DNA of 64,000 bases, taken from Nigrospora sphaerica. Lineage: Eukaryota > Ascomycota > Sordariomycetes > Amphisphaeriales > Apiosporaceae. The notes below the pieces were generated by a model, which saw nothing but the letters and a program-made list of their open reading frames with translations, had not been told where the DNA came from and ran no database searches. A program made the translations under genes and the position numbers. Position 1 is the stretch's first letter. The number at the start of each line of letters is the position of its first letter. The stretch covers positions 3,658,001 to 3,722,000 of the forward strand of contig JAGVVL010000013.1 of assembly GCA_018287875.1 (NCBI GenBank), in the 5' to 3' direction. This document shows positions 56,618 through 64,000 of this stretch, one piece after another.

Positions 56618-57978
56618 TGGCGGGCGTGGATGCTGTCCTGCGTAGATTCCGGCGTTTCGATATCCATGTCGTCTATCGCTTCGTGGGTTCTGCTGCGGGC
56701 TCTGCCAGTGCTTCTAGTACGGCAGCTGATTGCTCGACGCTTCCGCGGCTGTACTGTCTGCCAGTCTTCGGTTGTTGGCTTAGGGGGTTCTTGCGGGGGC
56801 AGTGCGAATCCCTTCGGTCTCGTGATATAAGCAGCCTTGGCGATCTGGGCCTGCTCCTGGCGGACTGGGCAGTCCTTAGACCACGCCGTGTGTGGTCCTC
56901 GACATACAGGACAGCAGTATCGGCTTTGGTTCTCCGTTTCGGGGCATTCTTTATCGTTATGCTTAGTCGAAGAGCAGAGTCCGCACCTTCGTGCGTGACG
57001 GCAGACTCGGGCAATATGTCCATATCGATAGCAGTGGTAGCACTGCTTAAGTTGCGCTCCTTCGGCGAAAGGCTCACATGGATAGTACCCGTACTGCCAG
57101 ATAAGGCCGTCTCGGCATAGCTGCTCTGCTTGCTGAACAGTAGCGACGGCGATATATAGGGTCGTGACCTTCCTGGACGACGTCTTGGCGTTGCGAGGGA
57201 GCTTTGCTTCCAGGACGTCGATAGGGCCTCCTGGTTGGTTCCGAAGCTGGGTTCCTAACTGTCCTAGGTTCGTTTCTGCGGCTTCCTTGTTGATGCCATG
57301 GGCTACCACTAGGATCTTTCTCTTCTGGATAGAGGCGTTCTCTCCGAAGGCCTCGGCGGTCCAGGCTAGGTCGGCTTCTAAGGCCTGTTTCTCTGCTGTT
57401 GTTTTGCATGTAACAGCGTAGTCTCCACTGGGGAGCTTCCGAGCTGCTACTGCTGCCTCTCTCCCTGCGGCGGCATTGATCTTGCGTACGATCTCTGCGT
57501 AGGTGCGTCCTTCTACCTCTGCGGCCTTAACTGTGATCTCTCGTTCCTGCCGTGGAGGCAGTGCCTTGGCTGTCTGGGGGGCTCTAGGTGCGGGGGTAGC
57601 AGTTATAGTGGAAGCAGCAGCTGCGTACGTCTTAGGGGCTTTAATGTCTTTATAGATAGCCTGTAGCGTGTTCTCGATGGCGTTGATGCGCTTTTCGATG
57701 CTAGTGCAGCTGTTTGGCCCCTCGGCTGTCTGGGCCGCCTCTAGGATCGGAATGGCGGTCTGGGCGGCTGCGGCTATAGCTGCCATATCCGGTTCACCGG
57801 CTAGGAAGCGTTTGAAGCTGTTGACCGCGCTGCGTATGGCATCTAGACCAGGTCTAGGTGCTGTGAGGCTGCTTGGCGATGGCGTTCTCGAGTCCGGAGG
57901 CGATAGCTCAAGCGGTGGGGCGGGCCGTTGGAGGCTCTCACCACCCGCGCTTTGCCTCGAGGGTGGTGAATCGACCAT
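56614..57978 (-). CDS. LINE ORF1 (Gag-like, zinc-knuckle RNA-binding protein)
   Basis: 454 aa, uninterrupted. The N-terminus is rich in Pro and Ser. A middle segment (IEKRINAIENTLQAIYKDI) looks like a coiled coil for multimerisation. A region with AEVEGRTYAEIVRKINAAAG and KILVVAHGINKEAAE is RRM-like in flavour. Three Cys-rich knuckles then follow: CYHCYRYGHIARVC (CX2CX4HX4C), CGLCSSTKHNDKEC and CPVCRGPHTAWSKDC. This is the standard ORF1 layout of I/Tad1-type LINEs, where ORF1 binds the element RNA. Its TGA stop overlaps the ORF2 ATG as ATGA (56617-56614). The start at 57978 is the first ATG after a 119-bp leader. Confidence 0.92.
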   Translation of the reverse strand: MVDSPPSRQSAGGESLQRPAPPLELSPPDSRTPSPSSLTAPRPGLDAIRSAVNSFKRFLAGEPDMAAIAAAAQTAIPILEAAQTAEGPNSCTSIEKRINAIENTLQAIYKDIKAPKTYAAAASTITATPAPRAPQTAKALPPRQEREITVKAAEVEGRTYAEIVRKINAAAGREAAVAARKLPSGDYAVTCKTTAEKQALEADLAWTAEAFGENASIQKRKILVVAHGINKEAAETNLGQLGTQLRNQPGGPIDVLEAKLPRNAKTSSRKVTTLYIAVATVQQAEQLCRDGLIWQYGYYPCEPFAEGAQLKQCYHCYRYGHIARVCRHARRCGLCSSTKHNDKECPETENQSRYCCPVCRGPHTAWSKDCPVRQEQAQIAKAAYITRPKGFALPPQEPPKPTTEDWQTVQPRKRRAISCRTRSTGRARSRTHEAIDDMDIETPESTQDSIHARQ

Positions 57979-58097
57979 TTCTAGGGTAATTGGGGCCCTA
58001 GGAACTGTTTCCGGGCTATCCGGTGGGTTTCAGAGTCGTGGTTGTGAAGTTATCGCCGTGTGGAGTCGGTTTCGAAAAGTTTTTTTGATCCCGCGAT

Positions 58098-58110
58098 GTT
58101 GCCGTAGCAT
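58098..58110. repeat. Target-site duplication, right copy
   Basis: GTTGCCGTAGCAT, identical to 53207-53219. It marks the 5' end of the LINE. Confidence 0.93.
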
Positions 58111-59734
58111 AGTTGGGGCTGAATCTGCACAAGGGAAGTTTCCAAGATGACTATTACCCCAGCATCAACTTGGAACGCATCATCTGGCTGCACACTTCTG
58201 CTCTTGGCGTCCATATACTGCTACTTGGACTTGTTCGAAGGGCTTACTGCCTACTCAGTGCCGGTGGAAGCCGACGACATCCAGTCTAGCTTGTCAGTCG
58301 ACACTTGCTACAGGGGATATTTGCAAACAGTCGGTCGCTTGCTTAATTATAAAGAGATGCCATGGTTCCCTGCCTCAATATCGAAGAGTAGTTAGGGCGG
58401 GTGGCCTCATCATTCACTTCCGGGTGCCTGCGTATTTCTAGGAATGGGTACCTCAGCATACATACCGCTTGAGCTGTCGGAGGAGCCATTTGGTAGCAGA
58501 TTGGAAATGTGACGCCTGGGGGCATTCAGTTTTCCAGTCACTGATCGATAGGCAGTTGAGATGGCAGTGGGTCGTGTTTTGACATCAGGAGAGCAGGTTG
58601 AGAAGGGGAGTTCTCAGAAGCGGGGAAGGTAATAGAAGGTGCAAGCGACTTCCTTGAAGCAAAGATGCTTGATGCGGCGAGGAATGATATCAGTTGGCCC
58701 GGGAGAGGTAAAGGAAAGAGGGTCATTGGCGGCGATGCTTATGGACAGGCGATGCCGATTCATTGGTTGGGTGGTCGCCGGGTAGGATAGATAGCCCCCC
58801 AAAAGCAGTACCAAGTAAGTACCCTACTAACCTAGGCAATTTTGCCGGAGGTAGTACTCCAGGCACTTGGCCATACGTAGGTGCTTGAGCAATCAGAGAT
58901 TAGGAAAACGGGTTGTTTTACGCACCAGATGTGTCGGCTAGTTAGTGGCGCACGGAGAAGCAGTCGAGTGCGAACCGACGAGGGTGGCGATGAAGTCGCG
59001 GGAGGCGGAAAAGTGCATGCTGTTTGATGAGCAAGCAAGCAGATGACGGGCAGATGCCACGAGAGGCCCATCGGCGGAAACCTTAGCCCAGGCTGGCCCT
59101 TGCAGGCGTCGCAAGCCCACTCAAGCCGATCGCACACCCACTCTCGGCGATCCACTGCATCACGGACAAGGTCGTCTCTACGGAAACAGCGAGCCTGCCT
59201 TGTTCTGCCCGCCCAGAATGCGCCGGCCAGGCCGGGGTCGGATGTGCTTGGCGCTTCGGTCGCCGGGCCAGAATGCGTACTGACGGGCCTGTCCCTGCAA
59301 GGGAGATGACTCCCGCCCAGACACGTCGCCGGTCCCAATGAACCGAATTTTTTTTTTCTTCGCGCCGAGTCCACAGCCGCCACTCGTTCGTTGGGGACCC
59401 TGAATATCCCCTGTGGAGCTGGGTGGGCAACGTGGGGTGCGCGCCAATGGGAAGCGTATGCCTCCGGGAGAAAATATTTTTTTTCCTTCCTTCGCTCTAT
59501 GCGATTCACTGTTTTTCCAGCGTAAAGCGGAGAAGTAGCGGTCACCCGGGGCGACAGCAGTCACTGCTACTCGACGACTTCGAATACTTATATCTCCTTT
59601 GCCCTGCCGCTGTTTGTGATCTCTTTCCGGTTTGCGCTCTCACTCCTTCTTCTCTCTCCTCTACACGATACCCCCAACCCAAACCTCTTCATTCCTTCTC
59701 CCACCACACATCCATACATTCACACACATCCATC
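58111..59734. other. Right flank of LINE and promoter of the NAP/SET gene
   Basis: No supported gene. T runs lie at about 59348-59357 and 59477-59485. The 130 bases before 59735 are CT- and CA-rich, as in strongly expressed fungal genes. The 237-codon minus frame at 58832-59545 has no domain. Confidence 0.5.
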
Positions 59735-60715
59735 ATGTCGCACGCCCACGAGGAGATCCACATCGACCCCTCGGTCTTCAAGGAGCTCCAGCAGACCAAC
59801 GATGTCCTGAACGACGTCGACCTGGAGATCACGGCCAAGCAGTGGCTGATGACCCAGCCCGTCTTCGCCACGCGCAAGCAGACCATTGCCAAGATCCCCG
59901 GCTTCTGGGCCGTCGTGCTCGACCACGCCGTCTCGGAGCTCGAGGCCGCCGTGACCCCGCGCGACATGACCATCTTCCAGGAGGCCCTGACCGACATTGA
60001 GGTCGAGCGCCCCGAGATCCCCGCCTCGGCCAAGCCGACCGACCAGGGCGTTGCCGCCTTCGGCGAGCCCCGCTCCGTCACCATCAAGTTCCACTTCAAG
60101 CCCAACGACTACTTCCACGACAGCGTGCTGTCCAAGACCTTCTACTACCGCCACGGCACCGACGACTCGGCCGGCCTCGTGTCGGAGCCCGTCAAGGTCA
60201 ACTGGAAGTCGGCCGACAAGGACGTGACGGAGGGCCTGACGGACGCCGCCTACGCCCTGTGGCAGGCCCAGGTGGCCAACCCGGGCCAGAAGCTGAACGA
60301 GGCCCTGACGGGTGAGGCCCGCAAGGCGCGCGACGCCGCCGCCAAGGAGCTGCCCGAGTACAAGACGCTGGCGCGCCTGATTGAGGAGAAGGAGCTCGGC
60401 GCCACGAGCTTTTTCAACTTCTTCTCCTACCGCGGCCGCTGGACGAGCGCCGCCGAGGACGCGCAGGCCAAGGCCGAGCGCGCTGCCAAGCGCGCCGCCG
60501 GCACCCTGCACGACGCCGTCGACGAGGACGACGACGAGGAGGAGGACTTCCCCGAGGAGGACGTCGAGACCTTCCCGCCCGGCCACGATGTTGCCGTCAC
60601 CCTTGCCGATGACGTCTTCCCCAGCGCCATCGACTACTTCCTCGATGACGAGATCGACAGTGACTTCGAGATCGACGACGATGAGGATGATGAGGATGAG
60701 GAGATGCAGGGCTAG
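59735..60715 (+). CDS. NAP-family histone chaperone, SET/Vps75 type
   Basis: Intronless, 326 aa, starting at 59735 (atcATGTCG). The NAP fold is clear. An N-terminal dimerisation helix region (PSVFKELQQTNDVLNDVDLEI, split as PSVFKELQQ and NDVLNDVDLEI) is followed by RKQTIAKIPGFWAVVLDHAV, the SET-like KIPxFW signature. The beta core follows with VTIKFHFKPNDYFHDSVLSKTFYY, then SFFNFFSYRG, the hallmark FFxFF motif before the C-terminal tail. The C-terminus is strongly acidic (DEDDDEEEDFPEEDVE and DDDEDDEDEEMQG), as expected for a protein that shields H3-H4 or H2A-H2B. An insertion between the core strands (NPGQKLNEALTGEARKARDAAAKELPEY) lengthens it relative to Vps75. A nuclear role in nucleosome assembly is expected. 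Third codon positions are almost all G or C, suggesting high expression. Confidence 0.93.
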   Translation: MSHAHEEIHIDPSVFKELQQTNDVLNDVDLEITAKQWLMTQPVFATRKQTIAKIPGFWAVVLDHAVSELEAAVTPRDMTIFQEALTDIEVERPEIPASAKPTDQGVAAFGEPRSVTIKFHFKPNDYFHDSVLSKTFYYRHGTDDSAGLVSEPVKVNWKSADKDVTEGLTDAAYALWQAQVANPGQKLNEALTGEARKARDAAAKELPEYKTLARLIEEKELGATSFFNFFSYRGRWTSAAEDAQAKAERAAKRAAGTLHDAVDEDDDEEEDFPEEDVETFPPGHDVAVTLADDVFPSAIDYFLDDEIDSDFEIDDDEDDEDEEMQG

Positions 60716-61305
60716 ATGCCCCGCGTCCTCGACCCGGTGCGCTGCCTGCTTTAAAACGGCAGGCTCGAAGAGGCCATGCGGGGACCGTGAGCCGACGTGG
60801 AGGCTCGCGCTGCCCCGACGGCTTTTGTTATGAACATGCAAGGAGGAGAAAAAGAGATACCCAGGTTACTTTGACGGCACTGGCGACGCCCCCGCGTTTG
60901 CGGCGTTTACCCACGGATGACGAGACGACCATAGACTGCTTCTGCGGTTCCGCGGATAGATTTGCAGTAATAAGACTACGATTTTCATTTGTTTACTTTG
61001 ATGTCCCATCAATATGTAGTAGTGATGCCTCGTGAAGAACATCGTGACGGTCAATGCTCCCAACACCGCGCATTCAATCCCCCACGAGCCTGGCTAAGTG
61101 CATCCAAGCGCCGATGCATCCCTCTACCCCTTCATCCATCCTCGGCATGCATCATGGAACATCACGACTTCGTCCCGGTCCGAACCGAATCACCGTCCCC
61201 AGAATCACTCTCTGTCCCCACCCAGCCTACCTCGAATGTGACCACTCCATGATTTTCCCCCTCCTACCAACGACAGACCCTCCTCCCTTTTGGTCCCAGA
61301 CCCGC
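60716..61305. other. Convergent intergenic region
   Basis: This holds the 3' ends of the NAP/SET gene and of the CBM1 gene. No gene seen. Confidence 0.6.
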
Positions 61306-61581
61306 TCAGGCACACAGGGAAAAGGCCTCGCTCGAAGCGCGGCACGTCGTGCCGGCCGGGCAGGCGACGCAGCCCGTCCAGCCGGCGCCGCCGCACTGCG
61401 CCCACGGCGCCGCCACGCAGCCCGGGAACGGCGCCGGCTGCGGCACGGGCCAGCCGCCCACGGCGCCGCCGCCGGGGGGCGCCGGGACGGGGCCGCCGCT
61501 GTTGTCATCTCCGAGGGGGCGGGCGCCGGCGAGGGCCGTCGCGAGCGCCAGGGCTGCGGCGGTGAGAAGACGGGACCGCAT
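61306..61581 (-). CDS. CBM1-only small secreted protein
   Basis: Intronless, 91 aa. Signal peptide MRSRLLTAAALALATALAGA, then a Gly/Pro-rich linker (about residues 21-55), then one fungal cellulose-binding module (CBM1) at about 58-91: WAQCGGAGWTGCVACPAGTTC and ending FSLC, read in two parts. The QCGG..W(T)G and C..GT.C spacing is the CBM1 signature. The exposed aromatics are W at the start, W in GWTG, and F where Tyr is usual near the end. An additional Cys in WTGC gives five or more cysteines with FPGC upstream, allowing three disulfides. No catalytic domain is attached, so the protein probably binds cellulose or chitin-like surfaces in the cell wall or outside the cell. Upstream frames add nothing recognisable. 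Confidence 0.88.
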   Translation of the reverse strand: MRSRLLTAAALALATALAGARPLGDDNSGGPVPAPPGGGAVGGWPVPQPAPFPGCVAAPWAQCGGAGWTGCVACPAGTTCRASSEAFSLCA

Positions 61582-61836
61582 GGTCTGCGTGAAGGAGGGG
61601 CAAGGCGCTGCTGGAGTTTTGCCTGGGAAGCAGACGAGGCGAAATGGCGGGGCTGGGTAGGTGGGCGCGCCCCGGGTAGGATGGGTAGACGCTGGTGGCT
61701 TCGCGGCGGGGAGGCCGGGGGCCCGCGACGGTGGAAATGGATGATGGAGGAGGAGACTCTAGTTGCGCTGGCGGGCGTGGTCGCGCTGCTTCCCGAGACG
61801 AGGCGGTGCGTTCACTTCCCAGCCAGCCCACGCGCC

Positions 61837-61843
61837 TTTATAT
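61837..61843 (-). promoter_or_regulatory. Probable TATA box of the CBM1 gene
   Basis: Reads atataaa on the minus strand, 256 bases upstream of the start at 61581. Confidence 0.45.
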
Positions 61844-64000
61844 CCGTCCGCAACCACGCGCGGAGAGTGAGGCGAGCCCGGGTGTACGGAGCAGTCGCTC
61901 GAGGTCACGAAACCGTGCGCCGTATGAGGGCCTCCTCCCCACCCCGTGTATCCAGTCTGTCATCACCCGTCATGGCTCGCTCTCCCTTACCTCTTTGCGA
62001 CTGGCCGCGATGAGATCCCACAAATCATCGACCTGCCTTTGCAGCCCCCCTCCCTGGTCAGACGTCCACGCGCTCCCTCCCTTCCGCGGGCCGGGTAATT
62101 CGGAACGCGCCCTTGTGGCCGTGGGAAAAGGGAGGGTTAAGCCTCCCGCTGTCAGACGAGGGAGGCACCCCCGACCCGCCGCCCGCCCGTTTTGGGCCAT
62201 GCGGAGCGTTGCGCTCCCGTTGGTGGCGTCCGGGGCCCAAAGGGAGGGATGTCCCCGGCCGACGGTTAGCTCACCCTGCTGTTTTTTTCCTGGGGGGCGA
62301 GGCTTGTTTGTTGCTGATTGGAAGAGAGGGAACCCTTGGCCTGCCGGGGTGCAGGCTTGGGTGAGCAAGAGAGTTGGATTTCTTTGGGGGGTACCTAAGA
62401 TGGGATGAAGGGAGCGGCGGCAGAACGGCTGGCCCGCGGTACAAGAGACGAAAGGGCGGGATGCTTGCGGCTCGGGGTCCGGTGTCTTGCGCAAAGCTGG
62501 CGGCGACTGTGCCACTGCGTATCTAATGGCAGGCGCTTGGTTCGTAGGAAGCATTTGCCGCGTCGGTAGTCTTGCATACCTGCCCGGTACGGCTTTTGGC
62601 TTTTGGTTGACTGCACACAGGTTACAAGGCGCGCCGCTGACAGGGCCTGTGTACCTACGCTGCAGCTCTCACCATCCGAAGCGAGGGTCGCGTATGACTC
62701 AGAGTGTCAATTAACGTACCGAGGTATGGTCCCGCGAGACAGTTAGGGGAAAACGGTTCTGGGTCGACACTCTGAGGTGTGACGCCATCCGCAGGGGCGT
62801 GCGAGTAGTGGAAGCCTAGCGACGCGGGCAGAGAACTCAGCGGGCTTTGCTCTTCAACTGCCAGATGAGGCGCCGATACGGAACCACCAGATCATGATCC
62901 TGGCAGCCCGGGCGCAAATGGCACAAGCTGCACATGCAGACCACCGCAATTCGCGAGCGCGCCCGACCCTCACTGGAAAAGAAGGCTCACAAGTATGCTT
63001 CCTACTTTTTGTTGGCGTCATCAGTTCAATTCAAGACGTGAGCCAGCAGCGCGCCCGTCGTAGCTCGCCAGTGTGGCTTCCACTGAGTCGGTGCTGGCTA
63101 ATGCATGCCGGCTTGGTGGCTGTGTACTCCCAACGCACTGCGCCTCGCTGCGTCGGGGTTCCGTGCGAAGCACAACTGCGCGTTGTGGCCGCTCCCTGAG
63201 CTTCTCTATCCATGTCAAGATGCTCTTTTGCGATGCGATCCATGCCGTTGTTCCAATTCTGGAAGCTTTCCAGACGGGATTCCATGCCATAAAAGGTTCA
63301 ACCCGCTCGGTCCCATCATCCATGGGGATAGGTTGTCTCCGCCAAATAACCTCCCGCCTGCCGAAGGTGTAAAGGGCCAGTGGGGCCCTGGTACTGGGAT
63401 ACAGAAGGGAGAGCGCGACCCCACGTCACCCTCGGGGAGGAGGTACCTACCACTGCAAATTCGTCAAACCACGCCACCACTAGCAGTCAACAGGACCAGA
63501 AGGTAAATTTCGATTATCTCGTCTCCTTATAATTAGGCAACGATGCATAAGTAAAACATAACGGCTCCGTCTATTTCAACTTGTATGAAACTTTAATGCT
63601 AAGTCTCGACCTGATTACCGACGCCTGATCCGACTCATCCTCGCTTTCTAACGAACTGATTAAAGGCATAAGAAACGCAGCGTATACAGACGCTGGAGTG
63701 CTATATGCCACTGAATAATATCAGATTATGCTAACCAGACTGGCCATTTTCGATCGGGCGTGTCGGGGATGGATGCTTATATGATAGAAGCCTTCGTTCA
63801 CCCAGGTGCATGTCGCCCGCTCGCGTCCGATGGTCCATCCCGTCTGGCAGTGGGGGGAATGGGGGCCGGGGGTGGGGCCGCTGCACCCTCAGACAGGCTG
63901 ACCGAGTTGCGTAGGTGTTGATGTGCCAAGAAAACCGCATCTCGGCTTATAAGCGGCTCGGCCAAGGTCGAACATCGTAACGAAGAACGAGGGCACGCGG
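61844..64000. other. No convincing gene (right edge)
   Basis: Frames of up to about 190 codons overlap on both strands without domains. The part from 63500 to 63740 is AT-rich. A ttataag motif at about 63948 could be a TATA element of a plus-strand gene beyond the window; this is a guess. Confidence 0.45.

Larger units (their letters stand above)
53220..58097 (-). mobile_element. Full-length LINE (non-LTR retrotransposon), I/Tad1-like
   Basis: A 4878-bp element on the minus strand flanked by a perfect 13-bp duplication. Order on its own strand: 5' UTR of 119 bp, ORF1 (57978-56614) with zinc knuckles, ORF2 (56617-53420) with endonuclease, reverse transcriptase and a C-terminal CCHC motif, a 3' UTR of about 170 bp, and a tail of (AAT)8 plus AAAA at 53220-53247. 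ORF1 is open throughout; ORF2 has five in-frame stops. An apurinic-type endonuclease, two ORFs and a simple-repeat tail point to the I/Tad1 group. I could not see an RNase H domain between the RT and the C-terminal CCHC motif. The precise clade needs a phylogeny. Confidence 0.95.

Noticed and set aside
58832..59545. 237-codon minus frame between the LINE and the NAP/SET gene
   Set aside because: No domain; it covers T runs that read as Lys stretches and the promoter of a well-supported gene.
1..64000. CRISPR array, bacterial operon, riboswitch or phage features
   Set aside because: None seen, and the spliced genes, Pol III tRNA with intron and LINE show a eukaryotic nuclear genome.
1..64000. 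Secondary-metabolite gene cluster
   Set aside because: No polyketide synthase, NRPS, terpene cyclase or cluster regulator. The CoA-transferase and NmrA-like genes are isolated and separated by housekeeping genes.

Overview
The window looks like nuclear DNA of a filamentous ascomycete, most likely a Sordariomycete. The genes are GC-rich and cut by short introns with GTRAGT-type donors. The gene set is fungal: a GH93-type arabinanase, a CBM1 peptide, an Npl6/Rsc7 homologue, a Pho80/Mug80-type cyclin, a HET-like membrane protein and a LINE carrying RIP-type stop codons. The species cannot be named from the sequence alone. Function calls rest on motifs and remembered family patterns; no database search was possible.

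Left part (1-20 kb). A small protein has six Cys-Pro-Val motifs (1145-1585). It is followed by a mitochondrial class III CoA-transferase (3719-5334), an Ala-rich single-pass membrane protein (7482-8354), TFIIB (9622-10802), an NmrA-like NAD(P)-binding protein on the minus strand (11575-12708), a secreted GH93-type glycosidase (16089-17255) and a seven-TM protein of unknown function on the minus strand (18174-19680).

Middle (20-41.5 kb). This is strikingly gene-poor. The only convincing gene is a cyclin on the minus strand (25707-26762) with a long leader that is probably spliced. About 6 kb downstream of it and about 13 kb upstream of its leader hold no convincing coding sequence, only GC-rich non-coding DNA with many microsatellites.

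Right part (41.5-64 kb). Here lie Npl6/Rsc7 (minus, 41580-43204), a small secreted cysteine-free protein (44834-45139) convergent with an 821-residue HET-like membrane protein (minus, 45208-47797), a PHD-finger protein (49947-51408), an intron-containing tRNA-Arg(CCG) (52227-52334), a full-length LINE (minus, 53220-58097) bounded by a perfect 13-bp target-site duplication, a NAP/SET-type histone chaperone (59735-60715) and a CBM1-only secreted peptide (minus, 61306-61581).

There is no operon-like logic. The genes are independent units: transcription and chromatin (TFIIB, Npl6, PHD, NAP/SET), secreted plant-polymer functions (GH93, CBM1) and candidate accessory or interaction genes (HET-like protein, small secreted protein, CPV-repeat protein). 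The most distinctive items are the CPV-repeat protein and the LINE, whose five ORF2 stops all fit RIP.
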